Origin: Betaproteobacteria bacterium
GTDB taxonomy: Bacteria > Pseudomonadota > Gammaproteobacteria > Burkholderiales > Casimicrobiaceae
Assembly (NCBI GenBank): GCA_009778785.1
Contig: WRFN01000003.1
Span: 102,907-166,906, forward strand
Reading direction: 5' to 3'
DNA length: 64,000 nucleotides
Under the pieces are notes generated by a model. It worked only from the letters and a program-made list of their open reading frames with translations. It searched no databases and was not told the DNA's origin. Positions within the stretch are counted from its first letter, which is position 1, and every line of letters begins with the position of its first letter. Made by a program: the position numbers and the translations under genes. This document shows, piece after piece, positions 34,448-44,309 of the stretch.

Positions 34448-35818
34448 ATGACTTCCACCGCTGCGCCCCTCGCCATTCCGGCCTCCCCCGACGGCCTTCA
34501 TTATCGGGCGCGCCGCGAGCGATTGCTGCAAGCGATACACCAAGCGCACGGCGGCGGGCTGGTGTTGATGCCGACCGCGCCGGAGGCGTTTCGCAACCGT
34601 GACACGCTCTACCCCTACCGCCCCGAAAGTTATTTTTACTATCTTTCCGGCTTCCCCGAACCCGAAGCCGTGCTGGCATTGCTGTGCGATCGCGACGGCG
34701 CCACGCGCCATACTCTCTTTTGTCGCGAGAAAAATCTGGAACGCGAAACCTGGGATGGCTTCCGTTTCGGCCCCGACGCCGCCCGCGAAAAATTCGCTTT
34801 CGACGACGCTTTCCCGATCTCGGCGTTGGCCGAACAATGGCCGACGCTGGCGATGGATCAGCCGGCGTTGTTTACGCCGCTCGGCTTGTATCCCGAATGG
34901 GATCGCACCATCACCCAACAGTTGGGCACGCTGCGCGCACAAGCGCGCGCCGGTCATGCGCCGCCCGCTTGCCTCATCGATGTGCGCGATCTTCTCGATC
35001 CGATGCGAATGCGCAAGGACGAACACGAGATGGCGTTGATGCGTTACGCCGCCGCCGTCTCCGCGCAAGCGCACGCTCGCGCGATGCGCTTTGCGCGCCC
35101 TGGCCACTTCGAGTATCAAGTGGCTGCCGAGTTGCAGCACGAATTTTTGCGGCACGACGCGCAAGAGGCGTACCCGTCCATCGTCGCCAGCGCCGAGAAC
35201 GCTTGCGTTTTGCACTACGTTGACAACCATCGTCGAATCGACGCCGGTGATTTGCTGCTGATCGACGCCGGTGGCGAATATCAAAATTACGCCGCCGATA
35301 TCACCCGCACTTTCCCCGTCGGTCGCCGTTTCAGCGCCGCGCAAAAAGACGTTTACGAACTGGTGCTGGCGGCGCAACGCGCTTGCTTCGACGCGCTGAA
35401 ACCGGGCGCCCCGTTTCACGCTTTTCACGACGCAGCGGAGCACGTGCTGGCGCAGGGCATGATCGACCTGAAACTGATCGAAGGTCCGCTCGATGCCGCG
35501 CTCGATACCGGCAGTTTCAAGCGTTTCTACATGCACCGCGCCGGTCACTGGCTCGGTCTGGATGTACACGACGCCGGACGTTATCAGCGCGGCGAGAGCG
35601 GTGGCACGCCGACCCTGCTCGAACCGGGCATGGCGCTCACCGTTGAACCCGGCTGCTACATCCGTGCCGCCGATGATATTCCCGCCGCGTTCCACAATAT
35701 CGGCGTGCGTATTGAAGACGATGTGTTGATCACCAAAAACGGGATCGACGTGATCACCGCCGCTGTGCCGAAAAGCGTGGCCGAAGTAGAGGCACTGTGT
35801 GCGGAGGGCAGATCATGA
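34448..35818 (+). CDS. pepP: Xaa-Pro aminopeptidase (aminopeptidase P)
   Basis: PepP removes N-terminal residues before proline. The AMP_N domain (YRARRERLLQAIHQAHGGGLVLMPTAPE, FYYLSGFPEPEAVLAL) is followed by the pitta-bread metal domain: LLLIDAGGEYQNYAADITRTFPV (two Asp), MHRAGHWLGLDVHD (His), LEPGMALTVEPGCYI (Glu) and IGVRIEDDVLIT (Glu). Length 456 aa. It overlaps the dgt start by four bases (ATGA). Confidence 0.95.
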   Translation: MTSTAAPLAIPASPDGLHYRARRERLLQAIHQAHGGGLVLMPTAPEAFRNRDTLYPYRPESYFYYLSGFPEPEAVLALLCDRDGATRHTLFCREKNLERETWDGFRFGPDAAREKFAFDDAFPISALAEQWPTLAMDQPALFTPLGLYPEWDRTITQQLGTLRAQARAGHAPPACLIDVRDLLDPMRMRKDEHEMALMRYAAAVSAQAHARAMRFARPGHFEYQVAAELQHEFLRHDAQEAYPSIVASAENACVLHYVDNHRRIDAGDLLLIDAGGEYQNYAADITRTFPVGRRFSAAQKDVYELVLAAQRACFDALKPGAPFHAFHDAAEHVLAQGMIDLKLIEGPLDAALDTGSFKRFYMHRAGHWLGLDVHDAGRYQRGESGGTPTLLEPGMALTVEPGCYIRAADDIPAAFHNIGVRIEDDVLITKNGIDVITAAVPKSVAEVEALCAEGRS

Positions 35819-37215
35819 ACACCATGAAAACTTCAACGACAAACGAAACTTCCTCCGCGCTGGCGGAGCGCTGGCGTCGTTTTCTCTCGCCGAACCGGGT
35901 TGGCGCGACTACCTCCGCCGCGCCGGCGCCGGATCGCAGCGTCTTCCAGCAAGACTACGACCGCATCGTTTTTTGCTCGGCGTTCCGGCGACTCAAGGAC
36001 AAAACGCAGGTGTTTCCGCTGGCGCAAAGCGACTACGTGCGCAATCGCTTGACGCACAGTCTGGAAGCGTCGTGCGTCGGCCGTTCGCTGGGAACCACCG
36101 TCGGGCGGGTGCTGGTCGCACGCCATCGTCTGGAAGATGTGTTGCACGCGTCGGATTTCGGCGCCGTCATCGCCGCCGCCTGTCTGGCGCACGACATCGG
36201 CAACCCGCCGTTCGGGCACGCGGGCGAGGACGCCATTCGTGAATGGTGCGCGCAACCGGGCGGCGCGCTCGACCGCTTGCCGTTGACCGCCGCGCAGCGC
36301 GCCGACTTCGAGCGCTACGAAGGTAACGCGCAAGGGTTCCGCGTGTTGACCGCTCTGCAAAGCCCGTCCAATCGCGGCGGTCTGCAACTGACCGCAGCAA
36401 CGCTGATGGCGTTCGCCAAATACCCGTGCCCCTCGAAAACCGCAACGCCGCTCGATGGTCGTTCTGCCCGAAAATTCGGATTTTTTCAGAGTGAAGCGGC
36501 GCTTTTCCGTGAAGCGGCAACGACCGTCGGCATGATTGCGCGCGCGGATGGCGCTTGGCGGCGGCACCCGCTGGCGTTTCTGGTCGAAGCCGCCGATGAC
36601 ATTTGTTATCGCATCGTCGATCTCGAAGACGCCGCGCGCATCGGCGTGATTCCAGCGAAAGAAGTCGAAGCGTTGTTGTTGACCGTCGCCGGCGGTGACG
36701 CGCGAGCGACTCGCCTCAGCAACATCGCCGAGCCGAAAGAGCGCATCGAATACCTGCGCGCCAAAGCGATCGGCCGCTTGGTCGAAGAAATCGCCGACAT
36801 TTTTCTGAGCCACGAAACGGCCATCGTCAACGGCGATTACGATGAAGAACTGCTCGGCGAATCGCAAGTCATCACAACTTTAAAACAAATCGAAGCGTTG
36901 TCGCACGAAAAAGTTTACGTGGCGCGATCCGCGATGGAAATCGAAGCGGCCGGTTGCGAAGTGCTCTCCGGCCTGCTCGATCTTTTCTTCTCCGCCGTCT
37001 CGGAGCGCTTCGAGGCGCCGACGCCGGAGCGTTCTCCGATTCGCAGTCGCGTGTTGATCCCGCTCTTGCCAACACAGTTTCTCGGCGTCGGTAATTTTCC
37101 CGACGCCGACCCGTATCTGCGCTTGCTGAAAGTGGTCGATTTCGTTTGCGGCATGACCGACTCTTACGCCATCACGTTGTATCGTCGGCTGAAAGGGATC
37201 GAGTTGCCGGGGTAG
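35815..37215 (+). CDS. dgt: deoxyguanosinetriphosphate triphosphohydrolase
   Basis: An HD-domain hydrolase of dGTP/dNTPs. Visible are FCSAFRRLKDKTQVFPL, the HD metal site in RNRLTHSLEA and CLAHDIGNPPFGHAGEDAI, and DDICYRIVDLEDA. Its 466 aa fit the dGTPase type. The ATG at 35815 overlaps the pepP stop (ATGA). dNTP hydrolases of this type can also act in phage defence by draining dNTPs, but nothing here suggests other than the housekeeping role. Confidence 0.92.
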   Translation: MNTMKTSTTNETSSALAERWRRFLSPNRVGATTSAAPAPDRSVFQQDYDRIVFCSAFRRLKDKTQVFPLAQSDYVRNRLTHSLEASCVGRSLGTTVGRVLVARHRLEDVLHASDFGAVIAAACLAHDIGNPPFGHAGEDAIREWCAQPGGALDRLPLTAAQRADFERYEGNAQGFRVLTALQSPSNRGGLQLTAATLMAFAKYPCPSKTATPLDGRSARKFGFFQSEAALFREAATTVGMIARADGAWRRHPLAFLVEAADDICYRIVDLEDAARIGVIPAKEVEALLLTVAGGDARATRLSNIAEPKERIEYLRAKAIGRLVEEIADIFLSHETAIVNGDYDEELLGESQVITTLKQIEALSHEKVYVARSAMEIEAAGCEVLSGLLDLFFSAVSERFEAPTPERSPIRSRVLIPLLPTQFLGVGNFPDADPYLRLLKVVDFVCGMTDSYAITLYRRLKGIELPG

Positions 37216-37242
37216 GTGAAAAGTAAGCGGAAAGTAACGCGC

Positions 37243-38730
37243 ATGGCCTTCATTCTTTCACTGGATCAGGGAACCACCAGCTCGCGGGCGCTGGTGTTCG
37301 ATGCCGACAGTCACGTCGTCGCGATGGCGCAGCAGGAATTTCCGCAGCGCTTTCCGCAACCGGGTTGGGTCGAGCATGACCCGATGGCGATCTGGTCAAC
37401 GCAAATGGCGGTGTTGCACGGCGCGCTGGCCAAAGCGCATTTGCGTCTGCGCGATATTGCCGCCATCGGCATCACCAATCAGCGCGAAACCACCCTCGTC
37501 TGGGACAAGAAAACGGGCGCGCCGTTAGCGCCTGCCATCGTCTGGCAAGACCGTCGCACTGCCGGTTTGTGCGACCGCTTGCGCGCGCAAGGATTCGCCG
37601 AAACGCTGCGCGCCAAAACCGGCCTGGAACTCGACGCTTATTTTTCGGCGAGCAAGTTGCAATGGTTGCTCGATAATGTGTCCGGTTTGCGCGCTCGCGC
37701 CGAGCGTGGCGAAATCGCTTTCGGCACCGTTGACAGTTGGCTGGTCTGGCAACTGACGCGCGGCCGCGAGCACTTGACCGACATCAGTAACGCCAGCCGC
37801 ACGCTGCTCTACAACATTCACGACCAACGTTGGGACGATGAACTGCTGGCGCTGTTCGACATTCCGGCGACAATGTTGCCGCGCGTTGTGCCGTCCTCCG
37901 GCCACCTCGCCGAAGCGGAGTTCGACGGCGAGCGCGTGCCGATTGCGGGCATCGCCGGCGACCAGCAAGCGGCGCTGTTCGGGCAAGCGTGCCATCGCCC
38001 CGGTCTCGCCAAAAACACCTACGGCACCGGCTGCTTTTTGTTGCGCCACACCGGCGAAGCGCCGGTTACCTCGGCACACCGCTTGATTTCCACCATCGCT
38101 TGGCAATGCGGCAACCGTTCAACACAATACGCGCTGGAAGGCAGCGTTTTCATCGGCGGCGCCGTCGTACAATGGTTGCGCGACGGTTTGAAAATCATTC
38201 GCAACGCGGCGGACATCGAAGCGCTGGCGCAAAAAGTGCCGGACAACGGCGGCGTTTACTTCGTTCCCGCCTTTGCCGGGCTGGGCGCGCCACACTGGGA
38301 CGCTTACGCGCGCGGCGCCATCATCGGGCTGACGCGCGGCACGCAAGACACGCACCTCGCCCGCGCCGCGTTGGAAGCCATCGCGCTGCAAAGCGCCGAC
38401 ATGCTCGAAGCGATGAATCGCGATACCGGCGAAGCGCTGACCGAATTGCGCGTCGATGGCGGCGCTGCTGCCAACAATCTTTTGATGCAAATCCAGGCCG
38501 ACTTTCTCGGCGTGCCGGTCGTGCGCCCCAAAAATCAGGAGACCACCGCGCTCGGCGCGGCGCAACTGGCGGGGCTGGCCGTCGGCTACTGGCGCGATGC
38601 CGAAACGCTGGCGGCGCGTTGGGAAGTCGATCGCGTCTTTGAGCCGACCCTTTCCGCCGATCAACGCGAAACCGTGCGGGCGCAATGGCGGCGAGCGGTG
38701 GAGCGGGCGAAAGGGTGGGAGTCGGCGTAG
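37243..38730 (+). CDS. glpK: glycerol kinase
   Basis: Glycerol kinase forms glycerol-3-phosphate. The FGGY kinase marks are complete: [60 protein letters not shown] and [22 protein letters not shown]. Length 495 aa. The ATG at 37243, preceded by GGAAAG, is chosen over a GTG at 37216. No glpF or glpD is adjacent, so the gene is isolated from its usual partners. Confidence 0.95.
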   Translation: MAFILSLDQGTTSSRALVFDADSHVVAMAQQEFPQRFPQPGWVEHDPMAIWSTQMAVLHGALAKAHLRLRDIAAIGITNQRETTLVWDKKTGAPLAPAIVWQDRRTAGLCDRLRAQGFAETLRAKTGLELDAYFSASKLQWLLDNVSGLRARAERGEIAFGTVDSWLVWQLTRGREHLTDISNASRTLLYNIHDQRWDDELLALFDIPATMLPRVVPSSGHLAEAEFDGERVPIAGIAGDQQAALFGQACHRPGLAKNTYGTGCFLLRHTGEAPVTSAHRLISTIAWQCGNRSTQYALEGSVFIGGAVVQWLRDGLKIIRNAADIEALAQKVPDNGGVYFVPAFAGLGAPHWDAYARGAIIGLTRGTQDTHLARAALEAIALQSADMLEAMNRDTGEALTELRVDGGAAANNLLMQIQADFLGVPVVRPKNQETTALGAAQLAGLAVGYWRDAETLAARWEVDRVFEPTLSADQRETVRAQWRRAVERAKGWESA

Positions 38731-38742
38731 GAGCACAGCTCC
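38727..38742. repeat. REP-like extragenic hairpin
   Basis: GTAGGAGCACAGCTCCGC: GGAGC and GCTCC form a stem around ACA, directly at the glpK stop codon. It shares the GTAGG start with the other extragenic hairpins in the window. Confidence 0.45.
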
Positions 38743-38785
38743 GCAGAGAAGCCACTAACCCCCGATTCCTGATATAGTTGCTTTT

Positions 38786-39220
38786 ATGAAACTTTCTGCT
38801 TCCGATTGCCCATTTTGCGCCGGTGACGGCGGTCAGGTTGTCGCCCGCGACGCGCGTTGCCGCGTGGTGTTGACCGATGAGCCTTTCCTTGGCTTTTGTC
38901 GCGTGATCTGGAACGAGCACGTCGCGGAGTTCACCGACCTCGCCCCCGCCGACCGCCAACACTGCATGGCCGTCGTGGCGGCAGTGGAAATGGCGTTGCG
39001 CACGCTGCTGACGCCGGACAAAATGAATCTGGCCTGTTTGGGCAACCTCACGCCGCATTTGCACTGGCACGTCATCCCGCGCTTTGCCGACGATTCCCAT
39101 TTTCCGCTGTCCGTTTGGGGCGATCGCCAGCGACCCGGCGCTGCCCGCCCGCTGCCTTCCCATTTCGTCGAATCCCTGACCGCGTTTCTGGCCGAACGCT
39201 GGCCCGCGCCGCCCCTTTGA
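38786..39220 (+). CDS. HIT-family protein
   Basis: A 144-aa histidine-triad nucleotide hydrolase/transferase relative. The triad is HLHWHVIPRF (HxHxHxx), and the N-terminal CPFC is the usual start of this subgroup, possibly a metal site together with downstream residues. Length is normal. It probably acts on small nucleotides such as adenosine phosphoramidates. The following gene starts 12 bases later and may be cotranscribed. Confidence 0.88.
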   Translation: MKLSASDCPFCAGDGGQVVARDARCRVVLTDEPFLGFCRVIWNEHVAEFTDLAPADRQHCMAVVAAVEMALRTLLTPDKMNLACLGNLTPHLHWHVIPRFADDSHFPLSVWGDRQRPGAARPLPSHFVESLTAFLAERWPAPPL

Positions 39221-39232
39221 CTGGAGTCTCTC

Positions 39233-40240
39233 ATGAGTGACGCTTCTCCCACCGCCATCCCATCCACTACTGCGCCGACAACCACGCCGCACCGGCTGAT
39301 GCAAAAAGGCTGGGCGACACAGCTTTTCACCGCCGAATTGCCGCAGGCCAGCGCCCAACTGCGCACCGAGATCGAAAACGCGCTCAACAATGAAATGTCC
39401 GCGCTCGACCGCTTCCGCTTGACCGAAGTCTGCCGCGTGCTGGTGCTGGGCTTGCACAACCGCTGGCGACGCTTGTCGCGCAAGGAAGATCGCGCCTTTA
39501 CCGAAGACGTGGCGCTGTGGCAGGCGCTGTGGGCGCACTATTCGCTCAGCCTGCGCGCGCTGCTCGATGGCGACCCCGCGCTGACGCCGCACAAGGCTTT
39601 TTTCCTGCAACAAGCGCTGTTCATCGGCAAACAATTGCGGCTCATCCACGCGCTGGCGCAGCGGCCCTTTCCCGAAAAGTTCTGGAAAGAAATCCACGCC
39701 TTCTACCGCTTTTCCGAAATCCTCCAGTGCGCGCTCGACAACATCACCGACAAATTGTCTTCCGCCGAAAATCGCGTCAGTTGCCACTCCACCTACGTTC
39801 ACGCCCTGCTGATCGACCTCGCCAATCTGCCGGTGCTGTCCACCCAGCAAATTTTGTGGGTAGATCGCTGGCTACCGCGGCTGGCGCGCAAAGCGCTGCC
39901 CGTCGATCCCTCGACGCCGCGCGTCGGGCTGTTCCTCGAAACGCGCCTCGACAGTTCCCGCGGCGGCTCTCTGCGGGCGCGCGTTAAACCGTCCGACGAC
40001 GCCTCGCTGCGCGTTGCCGACCTCGAAGAACTCTCCAAAACCCTGCGGCGGCGGCGGCGGCACTTGATCACCGGCGAAACCCCGGCGCGGGTGAAACTCG
40101 GCGACGACATCACCAGCGATCAAGCCACCGTGCTGCTGGCGCATCTGGAAGCGGCTTGGTGCCCGCCGGATTTGTCGCACGCTTCCGACTCCTCGCAGTT
40201 CGGCGATTGGACGATCTCCAGAACCACCCGAACGAAGTAA
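39233..40240 (+). CDS. hypothetical helical protein, possibly related to PilZ-associated proteins
   Basis: A 335-aa soluble protein, mostly predicted alpha-helical. After a Pro/Thr-rich N-terminus it contains LQQALFIGKQLRLIHALAQR and WKEIHAFYRFSEIL, which resemble the helical N-terminal region of some betaproteobacterial PilZ-domain proteins. I cannot find a PilZ RxxxR-DxSxxG motif, although an RRRRRHLITGE stretch occurs near residue 275. The function is unknown. It follows the HIT gene by 12 bases, with GGAG before the ATG. Confidence 0.65.
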   Translation: MSDASPTAIPSTTAPTTTPHRLMQKGWATQLFTAELPQASAQLRTEIENALNNEMSALDRFRLTEVCRVLVLGLHNRWRRLSRKEDRAFTEDVALWQALWAHYSLSLRALLDGDPALTPHKAFFLQQALFIGKQLRLIHALAQRPFPEKFWKEIHAFYRFSEILQCALDNITDKLSSAENRVSCHSTYVHALLIDLANLPVLSTQQILWVDRWLPRLARKALPVDPSTPRVGLFLETRLDSSRGGSLRARVKPSDDASLRVADLEELSKTLRRRRRHLITGETPARVKLGDDITSDQATVLLAHLEAAWCPPDLSHASDSSQFGDWTISRTTRTK

Positions 40241-40305
40241 GAACCAGTAGAGACGACGGTTCGAGAACCGCCCGCCTTTCTCCTCCCCCCTTGCGGAAGA
40301 GGAGC

Positions 40306-40328
40306 GTAGGGGCGGCATTCTGCCGCCC
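40306..40328. repeat. REP-like extragenic hairpin
   Basis: GGGCGGCA (40310-40317) and TGCCGCCC (40321-40328) form a perfect 8-bp stem around TTC, preceded by the shared GTAGG. It is the strongest hairpin of the GTAGG group. Confidence 0.55.
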
Positions 40329-40454
40329 GCAACCGTCGCGACGCTCGATCCGAAACGTTGCTGCTGTTGGCGCTGTTCACGCTGTTGCTCGGCGGCGGCG
40401 TGATCGGAATGGAACGCAAGCAAACCTGAAACGATTGAACAGAATCAACGCAAG

Positions 40455-40479
40455 GGCGGCAGAATAAGCCGCCTTTTTT
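40455..40479 (+). terminator. intrinsic terminator
   Basis: GGCGGC (40455-40460) and GCCGCC (40468-40473) form a stem with loop AGAATAA, followed by six T. It would end transcription from the HIT/orphan pair and isolate birA. Confidence 0.85.
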
Positions 40480-40628
40480 CGTGCTACCCCGTACGCCCTG
40501 AACGACTCCCGATCCCCGATTCCTGCCGCCCTGCTTCAAAATACTGGTAGCGTTACGGGTGGTTTTGCTATAGTCTCTCATAGTCTTTGTCCGTCGGCTT
40601 TCCCGATGACCACTGAAAACGTGCGATT

Positions 40629-41714
40629 GTGACCCCCGAAAGTTTTTCCCTGCTGCGCTTGCTCAATGCCGATACGCCCGATGCCGGGCCGGCGCTGGCC
40701 GAGCAACTGAAAATTCCCAAAGGACGTATTCCGGCGCTGATTCGGGAGATCGAAGACGCCGGCATCGCCATTGTTCGGGTGCCCGGTCGCGGTTACCGGC
40801 TGGCCGCGCCTTACCACCGCTTCGATCTCGCGCTCTGGCGCGACGCCTGTTTGGCGCTGGGCGCGTCGTTGCCGGTCAACGCCAAGAAAAAGCCGCGCCT
40901 ACAAACGGTGGCGCACCCTTCTGTGGTCAATGCCTCGGAGGAGGTTCCGACGCCGCACCCGCTCCACCTCGAATGGGTCGAGCAGATCGACTCAACGTCG
41001 AGCGAGTTGATGCGGCGGATTCCGCGCCATGATATTCACGCGCTGGCGCTGACAGCCGAATGGCAAAGTGACGGTCGCGGTCGGCGCAGTCGTCCGTGGC
41101 TGGGACTGCCCGGCGGCAGCCTGATGTTTTCGCTGGGCTGGCGCTTTGAACAGGGCGCCGGTTTTCTGGCCGGCTTGTCGCTGGCGATGAGCGTCGCGGT
41201 GGCGCGGGCGCTGGAAAAGGAAGGGTTCGTCGGTATCGAGCTGAAGTGGCCGAACGATCTGGTGTATCACTATCACAAGCTGGGCGGTATTCTGGTGGAA
41301 TTGAACGGCGACGCGCTGGGGCCGTCGCAGGCGGTGATCGGCGTGGGGCTGAATCTCACCTTGCCGAAAACGGCGCGCAGCGACATTCCGCAGGCGGTGG
41401 CCGATCTGGCCTCGCTCAAAAAAGACTTGCCGTCGCGCGAGGCGCTGCTTGCGCGCTGTCTGCTGGAAATGATGTCGGCGCTCGTCGATTACGCGCGAGG
41501 CGGCTTCGTCGCTTTCGCGCCGGAATGGCAGCGCCAGCACGCTTACCAGAACCGCCCGGTCAAATTGTTGCTGCCGGACGGCCAAATGGTTCGCGGCACG
41601 GTCGCCGGGGTGGACGCCAGCGGCGCGCTGGTGCTGGTCGAGGGAAGCGACGTCGGCAAGGATGGGCATCGCGGTCGTTATACAGCCGGCGAAATTTCGC
41701 TGCGGCGAATTTGA
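40629..41714 (+). CDS. birA: bifunctional biotin-[acetyl-CoA-carboxylase] ligase / biotin operon repressor
   Basis: BirA attaches biotin to the carboxyl-carrier protein and may repress biotin genes. The N-terminal winged helix (residues about 1-65: FSLLRLLNADTPDAGPALAEQLKIPKGRIPALIREIEDAGIAI) precedes the ligase core with GRGRRSRPWLGLPGGSLMFSLGW, LKWPNDLVY and KLGGILVELNG, and a C-terminal SH3-like cap. A GTG at 40629 is the start (361 aa). The cluster birA-coaX-SPOR is common in betaproteobacteria. Confidence 0.94.
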   Translation: MTPESFSLLRLLNADTPDAGPALAEQLKIPKGRIPALIREIEDAGIAIVRVPGRGYRLAAPYHRFDLALWRDACLALGASLPVNAKKKPRLQTVAHPSVVNASEEVPTPHPLHLEWVEQIDSTSSELMRRIPRHDIHALALTAEWQSDGRGRRSRPWLGLPGGSLMFSLGWRFEQGAGFLAGLSLAMSVAVARALEKEGFVGIELKWPNDLVYHYHKLGGILVELNGDALGPSQAVIGVGLNLTLPKTARSDIPQAVADLASLKKDLPSREALLARCLLEMMSALVDYARGGFVAFAPEWQRQHAYQNRPVKLLLPDGQMVRGTVAGVDASGALVLVEGSDVGKDGHRGRYTAGEISLRRI

Positions 41715-41727
41715 TGAAGGGGCAACG

Positions 41728-42516
41728 ATGGGTCCTCTTCTGGTGATCGACGCCGGCAACGCCCGTTTGAAGTGGGCGGTCGTCAACCACTACGGATGGA
41801 CTACCTCAGGCTCCATTGCCAACGCCAGCGTCGGAGTGTTAGCGCTTACTCACTGGCAAAACATCGTCCCACCGACGCGAATCATCGGCGTCAACGTCGC
41901 CGGCAACGCGATGCAACACAAAATCGAAACGCAGATGGTGCGCTGGCGCCTCCGCGCCGAATGGCTGACGCCACGGGCGGAAGCGGCGGGCGTCAAAAAC
42001 GGCTACGTCGATCCGACCCGCCTCGGCGCCGACCGCTGGGCGGCGCTGGCCGCAGCGCGACGGCGACAACGTCGTGCCGCCGTCGCCGACGTTCCACCGA
42101 TGCCTTGCCTAGTCATCAACCTCGGCACCGCCGCCACTATCGACGCTTTGACCGCTGACGGCGTTTTTGCGGGCGGCCTCATCCTGCCCGGTTTCGCGCT
42201 GATGCGACACAGCCTCGCCGCCAACACCGCCGGACTGCCGATGACCGCCGCGCGCGGCACCTACGCCGATTTCCCGACCACGACGGAAGACGCGGCTTTT
42301 TCCGGCGCCATCCGGGCGATCTGCGGCGCCATCGCCGAAATGCGCGCCCTGCTCGCCGTGCGCCACGGCACCGATGCCACTAATGTCCAACTCCTCGTCG
42401 CAGGCGGCGACGCCGCTTCTTTTCAATCACACCTGACAGAACCGCTGACGATCGTGGATAATCTTGTGCTGGAGGGTGTTTTGGCGCTAGCCGCGCCGGA
42501 ATACCTGCCGAAGTGA
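41728..42516 (+). CDS. coaX: type III pantothenate kinase
   Basis: CoaX makes 4'-phosphopantothenate, the first step toward CoA. The ASKHA-fold marks are LLVIDAGNARLKWAVV (phosphate 1), a GADRWAALAAAR stretch, VINLGTAATIDAL (phosphate 2) and FAGGLILPGFALM. The ATG at 41728 has AAGGGG upstream. Length 262 aa. It is 13 bases after birA and probably cotranscribed. Confidence 0.93.
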   Translation: MGPLLVIDAGNARLKWAVVNHYGWTTSGSIANASVGVLALTHWQNIVPPTRIIGVNVAGNAMQHKIETQMVRWRLRAEWLTPRAEAAGVKNGYVDPTRLGADRWAALAAARRRQRRAAVADVPPMPCLVINLGTAATIDALTADGVFAGGLILPGFALMRHSLAANTAGLPMTAARGTYADFPTTTEDAAFSGAIRAICGAIAEMRALLAVRHGTDATNVQLLVAGGDAASFQSHLTEPLTIVDNLVLEGVLALAAPEYLPK

Positions 42517-42556
42517 CGCGCCCGCGTCTTTTTTCGCTTTCTCAGAACCACCGCCC

Positions 42557-43246
42557 ATGCGCTTTTTATTGATCATTCTCCTGCTCGCCAACATCGCCTT
42601 GTTCGTGTACGCCCGTAGCAACAACACGCCGCCCGCGTCGCAACAACTGCAACCGGTGGCCGCCGACAAAGTCGTGCTGGTGAAATCACTGGCCGAAGGC
42701 GAAGCCCTGCCGACCGCTTCATCGTCGCCGACGCCTTCATCATCGCCCGCACCAACCCAAGCGCCAACGGCCTCCTGCTTTGAATGGGGTCCGGTGGCCG
42801 AATCGCAACTCGACAACGCCCGCGCCGCGCTCAACCGCATTCCCAACCTCGGCGCTTTTCAGGAAAACCGCCACCAGAGTCCGGCGAAATCGTGGCTGGT
42901 GAGCATCGACGGCATCGCCACCCACGCCGCCGCCGTCAACCGCGTCAACGAATTGCGCCGTCTGGGCTTCAGCGACATTTCCGTGATGGAACCGGGGCCG
43001 GAAACCGGCGCCACCTTCGCGTTGTCGCTCGGCGTGTTCAGTTCCGAGCAAGGCGCACTGTCGCGCCTCGCGTCGCTCAATGAGAAAAAAATCGTCGGCG
43101 TCAAAGCCACCCCGCGCGGGGTCGTCACCACGGTTTCTTTCGTCGTCACCAGCACCTCGCCAGAAACGGAGCAACGCTTGCGCGACTTGCCGTCCCGCTT
43201 CATCGACAGCGCCCTTCACAGCGCGGCTTGCCCGCCGCCGTCTTGA
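42557..43246 (+). CDS. SPOR-domain membrane protein
   Basis: A 229-aa protein with a single N-terminal membrane helix (FLLIILLLANIALFVYA), a Pro/Ser/Thr-rich periplasmic linker (residues about 25-75) and a C-terminal SPOR-type region (WLVSIDGIATHAAAVNRVNELRRLGF ... ALSLGVFSSEQGALSRLASL). SPOR domains bind denuded peptidoglycan at the division site. It follows coaX after 40 bases in the usual betaproteobacterial order. Confidence 0.85.
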   Translation: MRFLLIILLLANIALFVYARSNNTPPASQQLQPVAADKVVLVKSLAEGEALPTASSSPTPSSSPAPTQAPTASCFEWGPVAESQLDNARAALNRIPNLGAFQENRHQSPAKSWLVSIDGIATHAAAVNRVNELRRLGFSDISVMEPGPETGATFALSLGVFSSEQGALSRLASLNEKKIVGVKATPRGVVTTVSFVVTSTSPETEQRLRDLPSRFIDSALHSAACPPPS

Positions 43247-43270
43247 GGCCTTCTTTCGCTTTTGTCTTTC

Positions 43271-44287
43271 ATGCAACCTGACCGCTCCGCCGAACTTGCC
43301 GAACTGCTTCAACAGCGCATCCTGATTCTGGACGGCGCGATGGGCACGATGATCCAGCAACACCATCTCACCGAGGACGATTTTCGCGGCGGCGCGCACG
43401 GTTGCCTGCACAACCATTCCGAGCAAAAAGGCAACAACGATGTGCTGGCGCTGACCCAACCGAAAATCATCGCCGGTATTCACGACGCCTACCTCGCTGC
43501 CGGCGCCGACATCATCGAAACCAACACCTTCGGCGCGTCGCGCATCGCTCAGGCCGACTATCACCTGCAAGACAAAGCGCGCGAGATGAATCGCGTCGCC
43601 GCCGCGCTGGCGCGACAATGCGCCGACCGCGCCAGCACGCCGAACAAGCCGCGCTTCGTCGCCGGCGCGCTCGGCCCGACCAACCGCACCGCTTCAATCT
43701 CTCCCGACGTTTCCGATCCGGCAGCGCGCAATATCACCTTCGACGAACTGGTCGCCGCCTACCGCGAAGCGATTGAAGGGTTGGCAGCAGGCGGCGCCGA
43801 CATTCTGTTGATTGAAACCATCTTCGACACGCTGAACGCCAAAGCCGCGCTGTTCGCCGTCGAAACTTTTTTCGACGATGCGGGACAACGCTTGCCGATC
43901 ATGATTTCCGGCACCATCACCGATGCTTCCGGTCGCACCCTTTCCGGTCAGACGCCGGAAGCTTTCTGGAATTCTGTGCGCCCTTACGCGCCGCTCGCCG
44001 TCGGCTTGAACTGCGCGCTCGGCGCCGAACTGATGCGCCCGCACATCGAAGCCTTGGCGCAAGTCGCCGATACTTTTGTGTTGTGCTACCCGAATGCCGG
44101 ATTGCCCAATCCGATGTCCGACACCGGCTACGACGAAACGCCGGAAACCACTGCTCGCCTCGTCCGCGAATTCGCCGAACAGGGCTGGGTCAACATCCTC
44201 GGCGGCTGCTGCGGCACGACGCCGGAGCATATCCGGGCGATTACCGAGGCGGTGAAAGAGGTAAAGCCGCGGGTGTGTGGAACCTGA
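43271..44287 (+). CDS. metH1: methionine synthase, homocysteine-binding half (MetH1)
   Basis: This is the first module of cobalamin-dependent methionine synthase on its own gene. The barrel begins [17 protein letters not shown] and carries the zinc Cys in NCALGAE and in [11 protein letters not shown]. It also has [15 protein letters not shown] and [16 protein letters not shown]. The product (338 aa) ends cleanly after the second zinc motif. The remaining modules are encoded by metH2, which here is separated from metH1 by an Mrr-type nuclease gene. ATG 43271 is preferred over a TTG at 43262. Confidence 0.95.
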   Translation: MQPDRSAELAELLQQRILILDGAMGTMIQQHHLTEDDFRGGAHGCLHNHSEQKGNNDVLALTQPKIIAGIHDAYLAAGADIIETNTFGASRIAQADYHLQDKAREMNRVAAALARQCADRASTPNKPRFVAGALGPTNRTASISPDVSDPAARNITFDELVAAYREAIEGLAAGGADILLIETIFDTLNAKAALFAVETFFDDAGQRLPIMISGTITDASGRTLSGQTPEAFWNSVRPYAPLAVGLNCALGAELMRPHIEALAQVADTFVLCYPNAGLPNPMSDTGYDETPETTARLVREFAEQGWVNILGGCCGTTPEHIRAITEAVKEVKPRVCGT

Positions 44288-44309
44288 AAAATTTTTCTGA
44301 GAGACTCTT

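Larger units (their letters stand above)
40241..40628. other. 388-bp intergenic region between the orphan gene and birA
   Basis: It contains a GTAGG hairpin (40306-40328) and a terminator (40455-40479), listed separately. Between them is a short hydrophobic open frame (TTG 40358 to TGA 40429, 23 codons) without a ribosome site, which I do not call as a gene. The last 150 bases upstream of birA show no clear promoter. Confidence 0.5.

Noticed and set aside
40352..40429. Short hydrophobic peptide (TTG start, 23 codons)
   Set aside because: No ribosome site, a non-ATG start and a repeat-containing flank; it may be chance.
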